From positions 2,035-66,034 of the forward strand of contig NZ_LMPF01000001.1 in assembly GCF_001424345.1 (NCBI RefSeq): a stretch of 64,000 bases of DNA, given 5' to 3'. Below are positions 50,507 through 60,962 of the stretch, piece after piece (the stretch's first letter is position 1; the number at the start of each line of letters is the position of its first letter). The stretch is from Burkholderia sp. Leaf177 (lineage in GTDB: Bacteria > Pseudomonadota > Gammaproteobacteria > Burkholderiales > Burkholderiaceae). The position numbers were made by a program, and so were the translations under genes. The notes under the pieces are model-generated. The model did not search any database, was not told the origin of the DNA, and was given only the letters and a program-made list of their open reading frames with translations.

Positions 50507-52165
50507 TCAATCCGAGTCATAAACCGCCGTCCCACGGGTCTCCTTCACGAACAGCATGCCGATCACGAACGCGGCCACCGCGATCACAATCGGATACCAC
50601 AACCCCGAGAAAATATTCCCCTTCGCCGCCACGATAGCGAACGCCGTAGCCGGCAAAAACCCGCCGAACCAGCCATTCCCAATGTGATACGGCAGCGACA
50701 TCGACGTGTACCGAATCCGCGCCGGGAACATCTCGACGAGCATCGCGGCAATCGGGCCATAAACCATCGTCACGTAGATCATCATGATGGTCAGGATCAC
50801 GATAGCCATCGGCCAGTTGATCAGCGCCGGATCAGCCTTCGCCGGATAACCCGCCGACTTCAGCGTGCCCGCCAGCGTCTTGTCGAACGTGGCGCCCTGG
50901 GCTTTTGCATCGGCGGCCTTGCCGTCATACGTATTCACTACCGTCTCGCCCACCTTGATCTGCGCGACCGTTCCGGCCGGCGCGGCCACGTTTTCGTAGT
51001 TCAAACCGGCCTTCGACAACGCGCTCTTGGCAATATCGCAGGAGCTCGTGAACTTCGATGTACCCACCGGGTTGAACTGGAACGAGCACTCGTCGGGATT
51101 GGCAATGACGGTGATCGGCGACTTCATGGTCGCGGCTTCGAGCGTCGGGTTCGTGTAGTGAGCCAGCGCGTGGAAGAGCGGGAAGTACGTCAGCGCGGCG
51201 ATCAGGCAGCCGGCCATGATGATCGGCTTGCGGCCAATCTTGTCGGACAGCGACCCGAAGAACAGGAAGAACGGCGTGCCGATCAACAACGCTACCGCGA
51301 CCATGATATTGGCGCTGGTGCCATCGACCTTGAGCGTCTGCGTCAGGAAAAACAGCGTGTAAAACTGGCCCGTGTACCAGACCACGGCTTGTCCCATCGT
51401 CAGGCCGAAGAGCGCGAGCAATACGATCTTCAGGTTTTTCCATTGACCAAACGCTTCGGTCAGCGGTGCCTTCGACGTTTTGCCTTCCGCCTTGATACGC
51501 TCGAAAACCGGCGATTCATGCAGCTTCAAGCGGATCCAGACGGATACGGCGAGCAGCAGGATCGAGACAAGGAATGGAATGCGCCATGCCCACGCGCCGA
51601 ATTTTTCATCGCCCACCGCGGTGCGCACAACGAGGATCACGATCAGCGAGATGAATAGGCCGAGCGTGGCTGTCGTCTGGATCCACGCCGTCCATGCGCC
51701 GCGTTTGTTCGAGGGCGCATGTTCCGCGACGTAGGTCGCCGCGCCGCCGTATTCGCCGCCGAGCGCCAGGCCTTGCAGCAGCCGCATCGCGATAAACAGC
51801 ACGGGCGCCGCTATCCCTATGGATGCGTATCCGGGCAGCAAGCCGACCACGAACGTCGACAAACCCATGATCACGATGGTCACGAGGAACGTGTATTTGC
51901 GGCCGACCATATCGCCGAGACGCCCGAACACGATCGCGCCGAACGGACGCACGGCAAAACCCGCCGCGAAGCCGAGCAAGGTGAAGATGAAAGCGGCCGT
52001 CGGGTTGACGCCGGAGAAGAAGGTCTTGCTGATATAGATGGCGAGCGAGCCCGCCAGGTAGAAGTCATACCACTCGAACACCGTGCCCAGCGATGACGCG
52101 AAAATCACGCGCCGTTCTTCGCTGGTCATCGGCGCGTGGGAAATGCGCCCCTCGATCGTCGCCAT
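50507..52165 (-). CDS. MHS-family MFS transporter with a large periplasmic insert
   Basis: A 552-residue proton symporter of the metabolite:H+ symporter (KgtP/ProP-like) group, with 'SLGTVFEWYDFYLAGSLAIY', 'GRLGDMVGRK', 'RLLQGLALGGEYGGAATYVA' and 'GSLSDKIGRKP'. Twelve membrane segments are expected. Residues about 340-450, between segments 9 and 10 on the periplasmic side, form an extra soluble region with two cysteines (C360, C376). The likely start is the ATG at 52165. The adjacent two-component system may control it. The substrate, perhaps a carboxylate, is unproved. Confidence 0.9.
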   Translation of the reverse strand: MATIEGRISHAPMTSEERRVIFASSLGTVFEWYDFYLAGSLAIYISKTFFSGVNPTAAFIFTLLGFAAGFAVRPFGAIVFGRLGDMVGRKYTFLVTIVIMGLSTFVVGLLPGYASIGIAAPVLFIAMRLLQGLALGGEYGGAATYVAEHAPSNKRGAWTAWIQTTATLGLFISLIVILVVRTAVGDEKFGAWAWRIPFLVSILLLAVSVWIRLKLHESPVFERIKAEGKTSKAPLTEAFGQWKNLKIVLLALFGLTMGQAVVWYTGQFYTLFFLTQTLKVDGTSANIMVAVALLIGTPFFLFFGSLSDKIGRKPIIMAGCLIAALTYFPLFHALAHYTNPTLEAATMKSPITVIANPDECSFQFNPVGTSKFTSSCDIAKSALSKAGLNYENVAAPAGTVAQIKVGETVVNTYDGKAADAKAQGATFDKTLAGTLKSAGYPAKADPALINWPMAIVILTIMMIYVTMVYGPIAAMLVEMFPARIRYTSMSLPYHIGNGWFGGFLPATAFAIVAAKGNIFSGLWYPIVIAVAAFVIGMLFVKETRGTAVYDSD

Positions 52166-52393
52166 GAATCGTCTCCAGATCTTGATCTTTGAATGTGGCC
52201 CCGCGGATGGCGGCACCGTGCACCGATTATTGGAGCGAAAACTTACGGCGTTCTGACTTGATTACGGTGTGTGGTTTTTTGTGTTCCTGTGGACGTACGA
52301 CTCTAACGTCGCCCAATCAACGGTCTACTTTCAACTAGTCACGTCTAAAATTGAGGAAGCCGATAAATCCGCATGGTTATCCAAAGCAATTTC

Positions 52394-53980
52394 TCAGGGT
52401 TTGTCCCGGGCAGGATAAACCCGCTGTAACCCAACTCTGACAAGCGTTCCCGCCTGGCGGGGCGCTTCTCCGTACAGGTGATCTTCAATGTCGAGCGTGC
52501 CGCGATGCATGGTCACGATCTCGCGCACGATGGCCAATCCCAATCCGCTGCCTTCTCCTTCGCGTCCCAGGATCCGATAAAACCGCTCGATCACTCGCGT
52601 TCTCTCCGCTGCCGGGATGCCCAATCCCGTATCCTCTACTTCGAGGAAAACGCGGCGCGTGTCCGAATCCTCAGTGCGCACGCGGACCGTTATGCGGCCG
52701 CCTGGCGGGGTATAACGGATGGCGTTATCGATAAGATTCGACAGCATCTCGCGCAGCATCACCACGTTGCCCTCGACTTCGACCGGATGCGGCGGCTCTT
52801 CATATCCGATATCCATGCGCTTCGCCAACGCCGCCTGCACCCAGTCGCGCACGGCGAGTCGCGCGAGATCGGTGAGTTCGACGCGCGAGAAAATCTGGCC
52901 GGTCATCCGGTTTTCGGCGCGCGCCAAAGCGAGCAGTTGCGTGACGAGTCGCGCCGCGTGTTCGGAACTCGTCGCGATCTGTTCGAGCGAGCGCTGCACC
53001 TCGGCGGGCACGTCCTGCCGCAGCGCCAGTTCGGCTTGCGTGCGCAAACCCGCGAGCGGCGTTTTCATCTGATGCGCGGCGTCGGCTATGAAGCGTTTTT
53101 GCAGCTCCATGTTCTGCTCGAGCCGGTTCAACAAATCATTAAACGATGCCACAAGCGGCGCGATTTCCGGCGGCGCGCGACTGGCTTCGAGCGGCGAAAG
53201 ATCGTCCGGCCGACGCGCGCGGATATTCGATTGCAGCGCGTGCAGCGGCGCAAGCCCGCGCGAAAGCCCGAACCACACCAGCACGATCGCCAGCGGCAAA
53301 ATTACGAATTGCGGCAGGATCACGCCCTTGATGATGTCGTTGGCCAACTGGCTGCGTTTATCGAGCGTTTCGGCCACCTGGACGAGCACCGGTTGCGGCA
53401 ATGAAGGTAATTCGACCGTCGTATAGGCGACGCGGATGTCGTTACCGCGCAGTACGTCGTCACGGAATTCCACGATGCCTGGTTGCGGGCGGTCATCGTC
53501 ATGGGGAAGGGGCATGTCCGCGTCACCGCCCACCAGTTCGCCTCGCGTGCCAAGTATCTGGAAGAAGACGCTATCGACGTTATCCGCTCTCAGAAAGTCG
53601 CGCGTGGCGTTCGGCAAACGCAATTCGGCTACGCCATTGACGGGCTGGATTTGCCGGGCGAGCACGTAGGCGTCGGTTTCGAGCGCGCGGTCGAACGGCC
53701 CGTTGGCAATCGACTTCGCGACCAAGTACGTCACGGCGATGCTCATCGGCCAAAGCAAAAGCAACGGCGCAAGCATCCAGTCGAGAATCTCGCCGAACAG
53801 CGAACGTGGCGCCGGTTCGCCGTCGGGTTCGAGCTCATCCGGCGGCGCGAACGGGTTGGCGTAACGCGCGTCACGAGACACGTCGGGGTCTGCGATGGGT
53901 GCATCGAGCAGATCTGGCGACGGGTGCGGCGACTCGCGCAACGCCTGGGCGGCACGCTTGGATGTAGCGGGCGAGCCCAT
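52394..53980 (-). CDS. Sensor histidine kinase, QseC/TctE-like
   Basis: A 528-residue membrane sensor. Two membrane segments (about 68-90 and 220-240) flank a periplasmic 2CSK_N-type domain. Then follow a HAMP-like linker, the H-box 'FIADAAHQMKTPLAGLR' with H303, and the HATPase domain with the N box 'MLSNLIDNAIRYTPPGG' and 'DTGLGIP', 'GSGLGLAIV'. The start at 53980 lies seven bases after the regulator stop; the ~65-residue Pro/Asp-rich N-terminus is long for the family. It acts with the upstream response regulator. Confidence 0.91.
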   Translation of the reverse strand: MGSPATSKRAAQALRESPHPSPDLLDAPIADPDVSRDARYANPFAPPDELEPDGEPAPRSLFGEILDWMLAPLLLLWPMSIAVTYLVAKSIANGPFDRALETDAYVLARQIQPVNGVAELRLPNATRDFLRADNVDSVFFQILGTRGELVGGDADMPLPHDDDRPQPGIVEFRDDVLRGNDIRVAYTTVELPSLPQPVLVQVAETLDKRSQLANDIIKGVILPQFVILPLAIVLVWFGLSRGLAPLHALQSNIRARRPDDLSPLEASRAPPEIAPLVASFNDLLNRLEQNMELQKRFIADAAHQMKTPLAGLRTQAELALRQDVPAEVQRSLEQIATSSEHAARLVTQLLALARAENRMTGQIFSRVELTDLARLAVRDWVQAALAKRMDIGYEEPPHPVEVEGNVVMLREMLSNLIDNAIRYTPPGGRITVRVRTEDSDTRRVFLEVEDTGLGIPAAERTRVIERFYRILGREGEGSGLGLAIVREIVTMHRGTLDIEDHLYGEAPRQAGTLVRVGLQRVYPARDKP

Positions 53981-53987
53981 AGCGTGG

Positions 53988-54731
53988 TTACTTATAGTGA
54001 GGGCTGGATGGCACCGCTGAGCCAGCTTCCGCGGATCCTGAGATGACGGACGCGGCCGCAGGTGCAACGGCTTTTTCAAGGCTATAGCCTAACCCGCGAA
54101 CGGTTATGATTCGCGCCCCGCCGGGCTCGATTTTTTTTCTTAGCCGATGGACATAGACCTCGATCGCGTTATTGCTGACTTCTTCGCCCCACTCGCAAAG
54201 GTGGTTGACGAGCTGTTCCTTCGACACCAGCCGGCCAACCCGCTGCAGCAGCACTTCGAGCACGCCGAGTTCGCGCGCCGATAACTCGATGACCTGGTCG
54301 TTGATGAATGCAATGCGCCCGACTTGATCGAACGAAAGCGCGCCGTGTTTGACAACCGTCGGGCCGCCTCCCGCGCCGCGCCGGGTAAGGGCGCGCACGC
54401 GGGCTTCGAGTTCGTTGAGCGCGAACGGCTTGGCCATGTAGTCGTCGGCGCCGAGGTCGAGGCCCTTGACACGTTCGTCCACGCTGTCGGCGGCTGTCAG
54501 GATGAGCACGGGCATCTGTGAATTGCGGGCGCGCAGGCGCCGCAAGACTTCGAGGCCGGACATCATCGGCAGGCCCAGATCGAGAATCAGCAGGTCGAAA
54601 GTTTGCAGCGAAAGTGCAGTGTCCGCTTCCACGCCGTGCTTGACGTGATCCACTGCATACCCCGATTGGCGGAGTGATCGAACCAGACCGTCCGCGAGTA
54701 TGCTGTCGTCTTCGGCAATGAGTATTCGCAT
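53988..54731 (-). CDS. OmpR-family response regulator, QseB/TctD-like
   Basis: A 247-residue two-component regulator. The receiver domain ('RILIAEDDSILADGL') has the phospho-acceptor D51 in 'LLILDLGLP', and the C-terminal winged helix ('ELSARELGVLEVLLQR', 'VYVHRLRKKIEP') binds DNA. The ATG at 54731 gives the standard N-terminus; the frame continues up to 54905 but that part lacks the domain. The last ~25 residues, Ala/Ser-rich, are an odd tail. The downstream MHS transporter is a possible target. Confidence 0.93.
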   Translation of the reverse strand: MRILIAEDDSILADGLVRSLRQSGYAVDHVKHGVEADTALSLQTFDLLILDLGLPMMSGLEVLRRLRARNSQMPVLILTAADSVDERVKGLDLGADDYMAKPFALNELEARVRALTRRGAGGGPTVVKHGALSFDQVGRIAFINDQVIELSARELGVLEVLLQRVGRLVSKEQLVNHLCEWGEEVSNNAIEVYVHRLRKKIEPGGARIITVRGLGYSLEKAVAPAAASVISGSAEAGSAVPSSPHYK

Positions 54732-54860
54732 CGTAGTGTGCGCAAAAGGCATTGCCGGCACCGCAATTCGCCCGGCGCGGCGGTCTCCAGGTGTTGTGGT
54801 GCGCTTGCATGGACGGCGTGGCGTTATAACTACGCGCGCCGATCCCACTTGCAAAAACAC

Positions 54861-54876
54861 CTGTTTTTTTATACAG
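54861..54876 (+). promoter_or_regulatory. LexA box of recA
   Basis: CTGTTTTTTTATACAG fits the CTGT-N8-ACAG LexA pattern exactly and lies 79 bases before the recA ATG. It overlaps a TATACA-type -10, so LexA bound here would block initiation. Confidence 0.85.
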
Positions 54877-54955
54877 TGTCTGAAGCAGTGCACCCAGTGG
54901 AGCAAAAGTCCGCGGGCATGCGCCAGATGCCGTTCATCATAGCAAAGGACGATTC

Positions 54956-56026
54956 ATGGAAGATAGCAAGAAAGGCCCGGGCGGGATGTCTGCGGAAAAG
55001 AGCAAGGCGCTGGCCGCTGCGCTGTCGCAGATCGAAAAGCAATTCGGCAAGGGGTCGATCATGCGACTCGGCGCCGGCGAAGTCATTGAAGACATTCAAG
55101 TGGTGTCTACTGGTTCGCTCGGACTGGATATTGCACTGGGCGTTGGCGGCTTGCCGCGCGGACGCGTTGTTGAAGTCTACGGTCCGGAATCGTCGGGCAA
55201 GACCACGCTGACGTTGCAGGTTATCGCTGAAATGCAAAAGCTCGGCGGCACGGCGGCGTTCATCGACGCGGAACATGCGCTCGACATTGCGTATGCGCAA
55301 AAGCTCGGCGTGAATCCTTCGGATTTGCTGATCTCGCAGCCGGATACGGGCGAGCAGGCGCTGGAAATCGCGGATGCGCTGGTGCGCTCGGGTTCCATCG
55401 ACATGATCGTGATCGACTCGGTCGCGGCGCTGGTGCCGAAGGCTGAAATCGAAGGCGAAATGGGCGATTCGTTGCCTGGTTTGCAAGCGCGTTTGATGTC
55501 GCAGGCGCTGCGCAAGCTGACCGGCACGATCAAGCGTACGAACTGCCTGGTGATTTTCATCAACCAGATCCGCATGAAGATCGGCGTGATGTTCGGCAAT
55601 CCGGAAACCACCACGGGTGGTAACGCGCTGAAGTTCTACGCGTCGGTGCGTCTGGATATCCGCCGTATCGGTTCGATCAAGAAGAACGACGAAGTGATCG
55701 GCAACGAAACGCGCGTGAAGGTGGTGAAGAACAAGGTTGCGCCGCCGTTCCGCGAAGCCATTTTCGACATCCTTTACGGCGAAGGCATTTCGCGTCAGGG
55801 CGAAATCATCGACTTGGGCGTGCAAGCCAAGCTGGTGGACAAGGCTGGCGCCTGGTACAGCTACAACGGCGAACGGATTGGTCAGGGCAAGGACAACGCA
55901 CGTGAATTCCTGCGTGAGAATCCGGAAATGGCGCGTGAGATCGAGAACAGGATTCGCGAGTCGCTGGGTGTCAATGCAATGGCCGAGTCCTTGCCAGGCG
56001 TTGCCGAAGTAGCTGATGAAGAATGA
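54956..56026 (+). CDS. recA: Recombinase RecA
   Basis: A 356-residue recombinase that forms filaments on single-stranded DNA, drives strand exchange and induces LexA cleavage. Walker A 'GPESSGKT' is at 76-83 and the L2 loop '[20 protein letters not shown]' near 205. An AAAGGA element precedes the ATG. recX follows 19 bases after the stop, so they are co-transcribed under the LexA box. Confidence 0.99.
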   Translation: MEDSKKGPGGMSAEKSKALAAALSQIEKQFGKGSIMRLGAGEVIEDIQVVSTGSLGLDIALGVGGLPRGRVVEVYGPESSGKTTLTLQVIAEMQKLGGTAAFIDAEHALDIAYAQKLGVNPSDLLISQPDTGEQALEIADALVRSGSIDMIVIDSVAALVPKAEIEGEMGDSLPGLQARLMSQALRKLTGTIKRTNCLVIFINQIRMKIGVMFGNPETTTGGNALKFYASVRLDIRRIGSIKKNDEVIGNETRVKVVKNKVAPPFREAIFDILYGEGISRQGEIIDLGVQAKLVDKAGAWYSYNGERIGQGKDNAREFLRENPEMAREIENRIRESLGVNAMAESLPGVAEVADEE

Positions 56027-56045
56027 GTAGTAGGCGGTAGAAAAG

Positions 56046-57638
56046 ATGCTGCGCAAGAACCGATTCGGATCAAAGGCCGGTCGCGACGCAAGTCGTGACT
56101 CGGAGAAAGACGCAAAGGAAGATCCGGATGATTCGAATTCTTCAGGCGATGACGCCGAAAGCGTCAGCGCTGAAGAAGGGGTTGATCGCTACGAACGAAG
56201 TAGCGATCGATACCGCGCAGCGTCAAACGAACGCGCTGGTGCGGAGGGATCTGCACCGGCGCGTCGTTCATTTGGGAATAGCTTTAGCAAGAGCAGTGGC
56301 GCCGCTGGTGATAAACCCAGCAGCGGGTTCAAGGGCAGCAGCTTTTCAAACAAAGGCGGCGGCAGCAGTTTTGGCAGAAAAAGCAGCTTTGGTAAAAGCG
56401 GAGGCGGAAGCGGTTCGAGCCTTTCGACTGGAACGTCGAAAGCGGAGGCCATTGCGGCAAGCGTTACCGCGGACGAGAACGCAGCGCCGGACGAGGTTGA
56501 ACCCGTGTACGAACGGTCAAGCGATCGTGCGTTTCCGAAGAAGCGCAGTTCGTTTGGCGGCGGAGGTCTAGGAAAGTCTTCCGCCAAGGTATCAGCCACC
56601 GAGCCGGATAACGTCTACGAGCGCTCCAGCGATAAAAAATTCGGACGCGGCAGTTCAAGCGGGCGCAAATCCTCAATGGGCGGAAAAGCAGCCTCAAAGC
56701 CAGTAGACGGTGAAGACGTTTTCGAACGATCGACCGAGCGCGCAACAAGCCGCAGAAGCGCGTTCGCGAAGAAACCGACCGAAGGCAAATCGGCAACCGG
56801 TGCCGCAGATCTAGCCAGACAGCAGGCCGAAGCAAACGCCGCAGACGCAACCGATCGATTGAAGCTCGCGCGCGCCTTGCTTGATCAAGCGGTTGTTCAA
56901 ACGCAAGCGGCATCTGCAAAAACCGTTGCTACAGGTTCCAACTCAGTGGCCATCACGGGAGAGTTCGAACCGGCGGATCCCTTCGAGCCGTTCGAACAAT
57001 GCGTTCCCGCAATCGGCAGCGCGCCAAACACAGAAACCCCAAACACAGAAACCCCAAACACAGAAACCCCAAACACAGAAACCCCAAACACAGAAACCCC
57101 GAACGCGGCCACTGAATCCGTCTATTCCCGCGGAACAACGGGCCGGGGCAAACCGCCAGCAGCTGGTGAATCCAAAAGCAAACGCCCACAACTTTCCCTA
57201 CGCGGCCGGGCACTCGGCTATCTATCGCGCCGCGAACACAGCCGCGCCGAGTTATCTCGCAAACTTACGCCGCATCTAACCGAAACCGATTCGATCGAAA
57301 CGCTACTCGACGCCCTCGAACGCGAAGGCTGGCTTTCAAACGAGCGTTTCGTGGAAAGCGTGGTTCACCGGCGTGGCGCGAAACTCGGCACCAGCCGGAT
57401 CGTGAACGAGCTAAAACGCAATGGCATCGACGAAACTCTGATCCAGGACGCAAATGCGGCGCTGAAAGACACCGAGCTCACCCGCGCCCGCGACGTCTGG
57501 AATAAAAAATACGGCGGATTACCAACCACGCCAGCCGACCGCGCCAAACAAGCCCGTTTCCTCGCCACGCGCGGTTTCTCCAGTGGCGTGATCATGAAAG
57601 TCCTGAAAGCCAGCAACGACGATTTCAGCATCGAATAA
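56046..57638 (+). CDS. recX: RecX with a very long repeat-bearing N-terminal extension
   Basis: A 530-residue protein. The C-terminal ~147 residues (about 384-530) are an ordinary RecX domain of tandem three-helix repeats ('LRGRALGYLSRREHSRAELS', 'LEREGWLSNERFVESVV', 'ARFLATRGFS'), which caps and inhibits RecA filaments. The first ~380 residues are unrelated to RecX: Ser/Gly/Lys-rich, low complexity, with the motif YERSSDR at residues 49-55, 155-161, 191-197 (SSDK) and a variant FERSTER at 226-232. A degenerate copy is at 359-365. Five exact PNTET repeats lie at 327-351. It is co-transcribed with recA. Most RecX proteins are 150-270 residues long. Confidence 0.92.
   Translation: MLRKNRFGSKAGRDASRDSEKDAKEDPDDSNSSGDDAESVSAEEGVDRYERSSDRYRAASNERAGAEGSAPARRSFGNSFSKSSGAAGDKPSSGFKGSSFSNKGGGSSFGRKSSFGKSGGGSGSSLSTGTSKAEAIAASVTADENAAPDEVEPVYERSSDRAFPKKRSSFGGGGLGKSSAKVSATEPDNVYERSSDKKFGRGSSSGRKSSMGGKAASKPVDGEDVFERSTERATSRRSAFAKKPTEGKSATGAADLARQQAEANAADATDRLKLARALLDQAVVQTQAASAKTVATGSNSVAITGEFEPADPFEPFEQCVPAIGSAPNTETPNTETPNTETPNTETPNTETPNAATESVYSRGTTGRGKPPAAGESKSKRPQLSLRGRALGYLSRREHSRAELSRKLTPHLTETDSIETLLDALEREGWLSNERFVESVVHRRGAKLGTSRIVNELKRNGIDETLIQDANAALKDTELTRARDVWNKKYGGLPTTPADRAKQARFLATRGFSSGVIMKVLKASNDDFSIE
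57024..57098 (+). repeat. Five exact 15-bp tandem repeats within recX
   Basis: The unit CCAAACACAGAAACC is repeated five times in frame, encoding PNTET x5, then breaks into CCGAACGCGGCC. Unit length is a multiple of three, so copy-number change would alter linker length but not the frame. Confidence 0.92.
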
Positions 57639-57770
57639 GCTCCGAATGCAGCAAAACCAGTACGAATTAGCCCTAATTCAGCAGTAATCGGCCTTGCGGC
57701 AACTCGGCCCGGCTCAAAATGCTCAGTATGGTAAAATCCGTATGTTTTCCCATTCGGCCTTTCTCCGCAC

Positions 57771-58439
57771 ATGCCGCTTTCTCCGCCTGTTTCCCGTCAG
57801 TTGCGCCATCGCCGCGCGATTCGAATGGAAGCGTTTGAGCGTGATGACGGTTTGTGGGATATCGAAGCCTGCCTAACTGATGAAAAGCCGCGCGACGTCA
57901 AACTCGCGACGGGCGTCCGGCCTCGAGGCCTGCCGATCCATGAACTCTGGCTGCGCATCACTATCGACCGCACGTTCGCTATCGTCGGAGCCGAAGCCGC
58001 TTCCGATTGGGCGCCGTATGGCCGGTTGTGTTCAGCATCGAACCCGGCATATCGCGCGCTCATCGGCCTCAATCTCGTACAAAATTTCCGTCGCGAATCC
58101 AGCCGTTTGCTGGCCGGAACGACCGGTTGCACCCATCTCACCGAACTCTGCGCCGTGCTTCCCACCGCCGCCATCCAGGCTTTCGCCGGCGAAGTGTGGA
58201 ACACTGAAAAAGGCGCTGCGCCCGGAGAGTCATCGGACAACGCGGCCGCAAACAGTCAGGCATCAACTTCAGACAAACCGCCTTTCCAACTCGGCCGTTG
58301 CAACGCATTGCGTTTCGACGGCGAGGCTGTCCGGCAACACTATCCACGGTGGTTCGATCACGCGCCCAGAAGCGCGGGCGAGCGTGTCGTGGGGAATGCC
58401 AGCCCGAAGGACAGTGGACAAGACCGGGAGCGCACTTGA
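57771..58439 (+). CDS. DUF2889-domain protein
   Basis: A 222-residue soluble protein. 'RHRRAIRMEAFERDDGLWDI', then 'EACLTDEKPRDVKLA', and 'GCTHLTELCAVLPTAAIQAF' are the DUF2889 family marks, with a conserved His and two Cys of possible metal-binding or redox use. No function is established. It is the usual neighbour between recX and sucC in this family. The start is not certain. Confidence 0.82.
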   Translation: MPLSPPVSRQLRHRRAIRMEAFERDDGLWDIEACLTDEKPRDVKLATGVRPRGLPIHELWLRITIDRTFAIVGAEAASDWAPYGRLCSASNPAYRALIGLNLVQNFRRESSRLLAGTTGCTHLTELCAVLPTAAIQAFAGEVWNTEKGAAPGESSDNAAANSQASTSDKPPFQLGRCNALRFDGEAVRQHYPRWFDHAPRSAGERVVGNASPKDSGQDRERT

Positions 58440-58644
58440 GCCAGCTCAGCGAATCCAGCGTGAGCAGGTTCACCAGAACTGGCCGACCACGAAATACCAG
58501 CAAAATCAGCAGAATCAGCGATATCAGCAGAAGCAGCATGAATCCGGCGACGTTGATCACCGCTGCCGGATACATTGCTCGGCGTAAATCTTCGTATCCA
58601 ACCATTCGAAGTTCAATCCAACTCTCAGACTGAAGGAATCACGC

Positions 58645-59811
<1,167 letters not shown>

Positions 59812-59937
59812 GCGCCAGATTCAATCCGGCAATTACGAGCGTTCCACCAGACACGAAAGGCGGCGCTTTTTCGCCTCGCCGCGCCTTGAAACAAGGTGCG
59901 CAGGTGAAAAGCGACGTCGACGAACAGAGGTCACACC

Positions 59938-60819
59938 ATGTCGATTCTGATCAACAAAGACACCAAGGTTATTACCCAGGGCATCACCGGTAAGACCGGC
60001 CAGTTCCACACCCGCGCTTGCCGCGAGTACGCGAACGGCCGTGAGGCGTACGTCGCGGGCGTGAACCCCAAGCGCGCCGGCGAAGACTTCGAAGGCATCC
60101 CAATCTACGCGAGCGTCGCGGAAGCGAAGGCTGAAACGGGTGCAACCGTTTCGGTGATCTACGTGCCGCCGGCAGGCGCCGCTGCTGCAATCTGGGAAGC
60201 GGTCGAAGCCGATCTGGATCTCGCCATCTGCATCACGGAAGGCATTCCCGTGCGCGACATGCTCGAGATCAAGGACCGTATGCGTCGCGAAAATCGCAAG
60301 ACGCTGCTGCTCGGACCGAACTGCCCGGGCACGATCACGCCGGACGAACTGAAGATCGGCATCATGCCGGGTCATATTCACCGCAAGGGCCGTATTGGCG
60401 TGGTGTCGCGTTCGGGCACGCTTACGTACGAAGCAGTGGGCCAGTTGACGGCTATTGGCCTTGGCCAGTCGTCGGCGGTTGGTATTGGCGGCGACCCGAT
60501 CAACGGTCTGAAGCACATCGACGTCATGAAGATGTTCAACGACGATCCCGACACGGACGCCGTGATCATGATCGGCGAGATCGGTGGCCCGGACGAAGCG
60601 AACGCGGCTTACTGGATCAAGGACAACATGAAGAAGCCGGTGGTCGGCTTCATCGCGGGCGTCACGGCTCCGGCCGGCAAGCGCATGGGTCACGCAGGCG
60701 CGCTGATTTCGGGCGGTGCGGATACGGCCGATGCCAAGCTGGAAATCATGGAAGCATGCGGTATCACCGTCACGAAGAACCCGTCGGAAATGGCGCGTTT
60801 GTTGAAGGCGATGCTGTAA
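59938..60819 (+). CDS. sucD: Succinyl-CoA synthetase alpha subunit
   Basis: A 293-residue CoA-binding subunit carrying the phosphohistidine. '[20 protein letters not shown]' is the N-terminal Rossmann motif and '[12 protein letters not shown]' places the active His at residue 252. Together with sucC it gives the alpha-beta enzyme. A terminator lies 72 bases downstream. Confidence 0.98.
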   Translation: MSILINKDTKVITQGITGKTGQFHTRACREYANGREAYVAGVNPKRAGEDFEGIPIYASVAEAKAETGATVSVIYVPPAGAAAAIWEAVEADLDLAICITEGIPVRDMLEIKDRMRRENRKTLLLGPNCPGTITPDELKIGIMPGHIHRKGRIGVVSRSGTLTYEAVGQLTAIGLGQSSAVGIGGDPINGLKHIDVMKMFNDDPDTDAVIMIGEIGGPDEANAAYWIKDNMKKPVVGFIAGVTAPAGKRMGHAGALISGGADTADAKLEIMEACGITVTKNPSEMARLLKAML

Positions 60820-60890
60820 CAAAGGCTTCATCGACAGAAAACGCAGCGGTTTGATATGCTTATGTAAGCCTTGCGTAACGCGTCGGTACT

Positions 60891-60926
60891 AAAAGCGGGG
60901 GAGCTGATGCTTCCCCGCTTTTTTAT
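60891..60926 (+). terminator. Rho-independent terminator after sucCD
   Basis: AAAAGCGGGG pairs with CCCCGCTTTT around a short loop and is followed by TTTTTT. It lies 72 bases after sucD and 37 bases before the TerC gene. Confidence 0.9.
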
Positions 60927-60962
60927 TGGGCGTGCTTTCTGTCGTCGTTCACTGGTTTTTCC

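Noticed and set aside
58440..58644. Degenerate ATCAGCAG repeats before sucC
   Set aside because: The copies are short and imperfect, and may reflect composition only; no array or CRISPR-like spacing is present.
60820..60962. Manganese (yybP-ykoY) riboswitch before the TerC gene
   Set aside because: I looked for it because TerC genes often carry one, but the gap is mainly a terminator and lacks the conserved paired loops.
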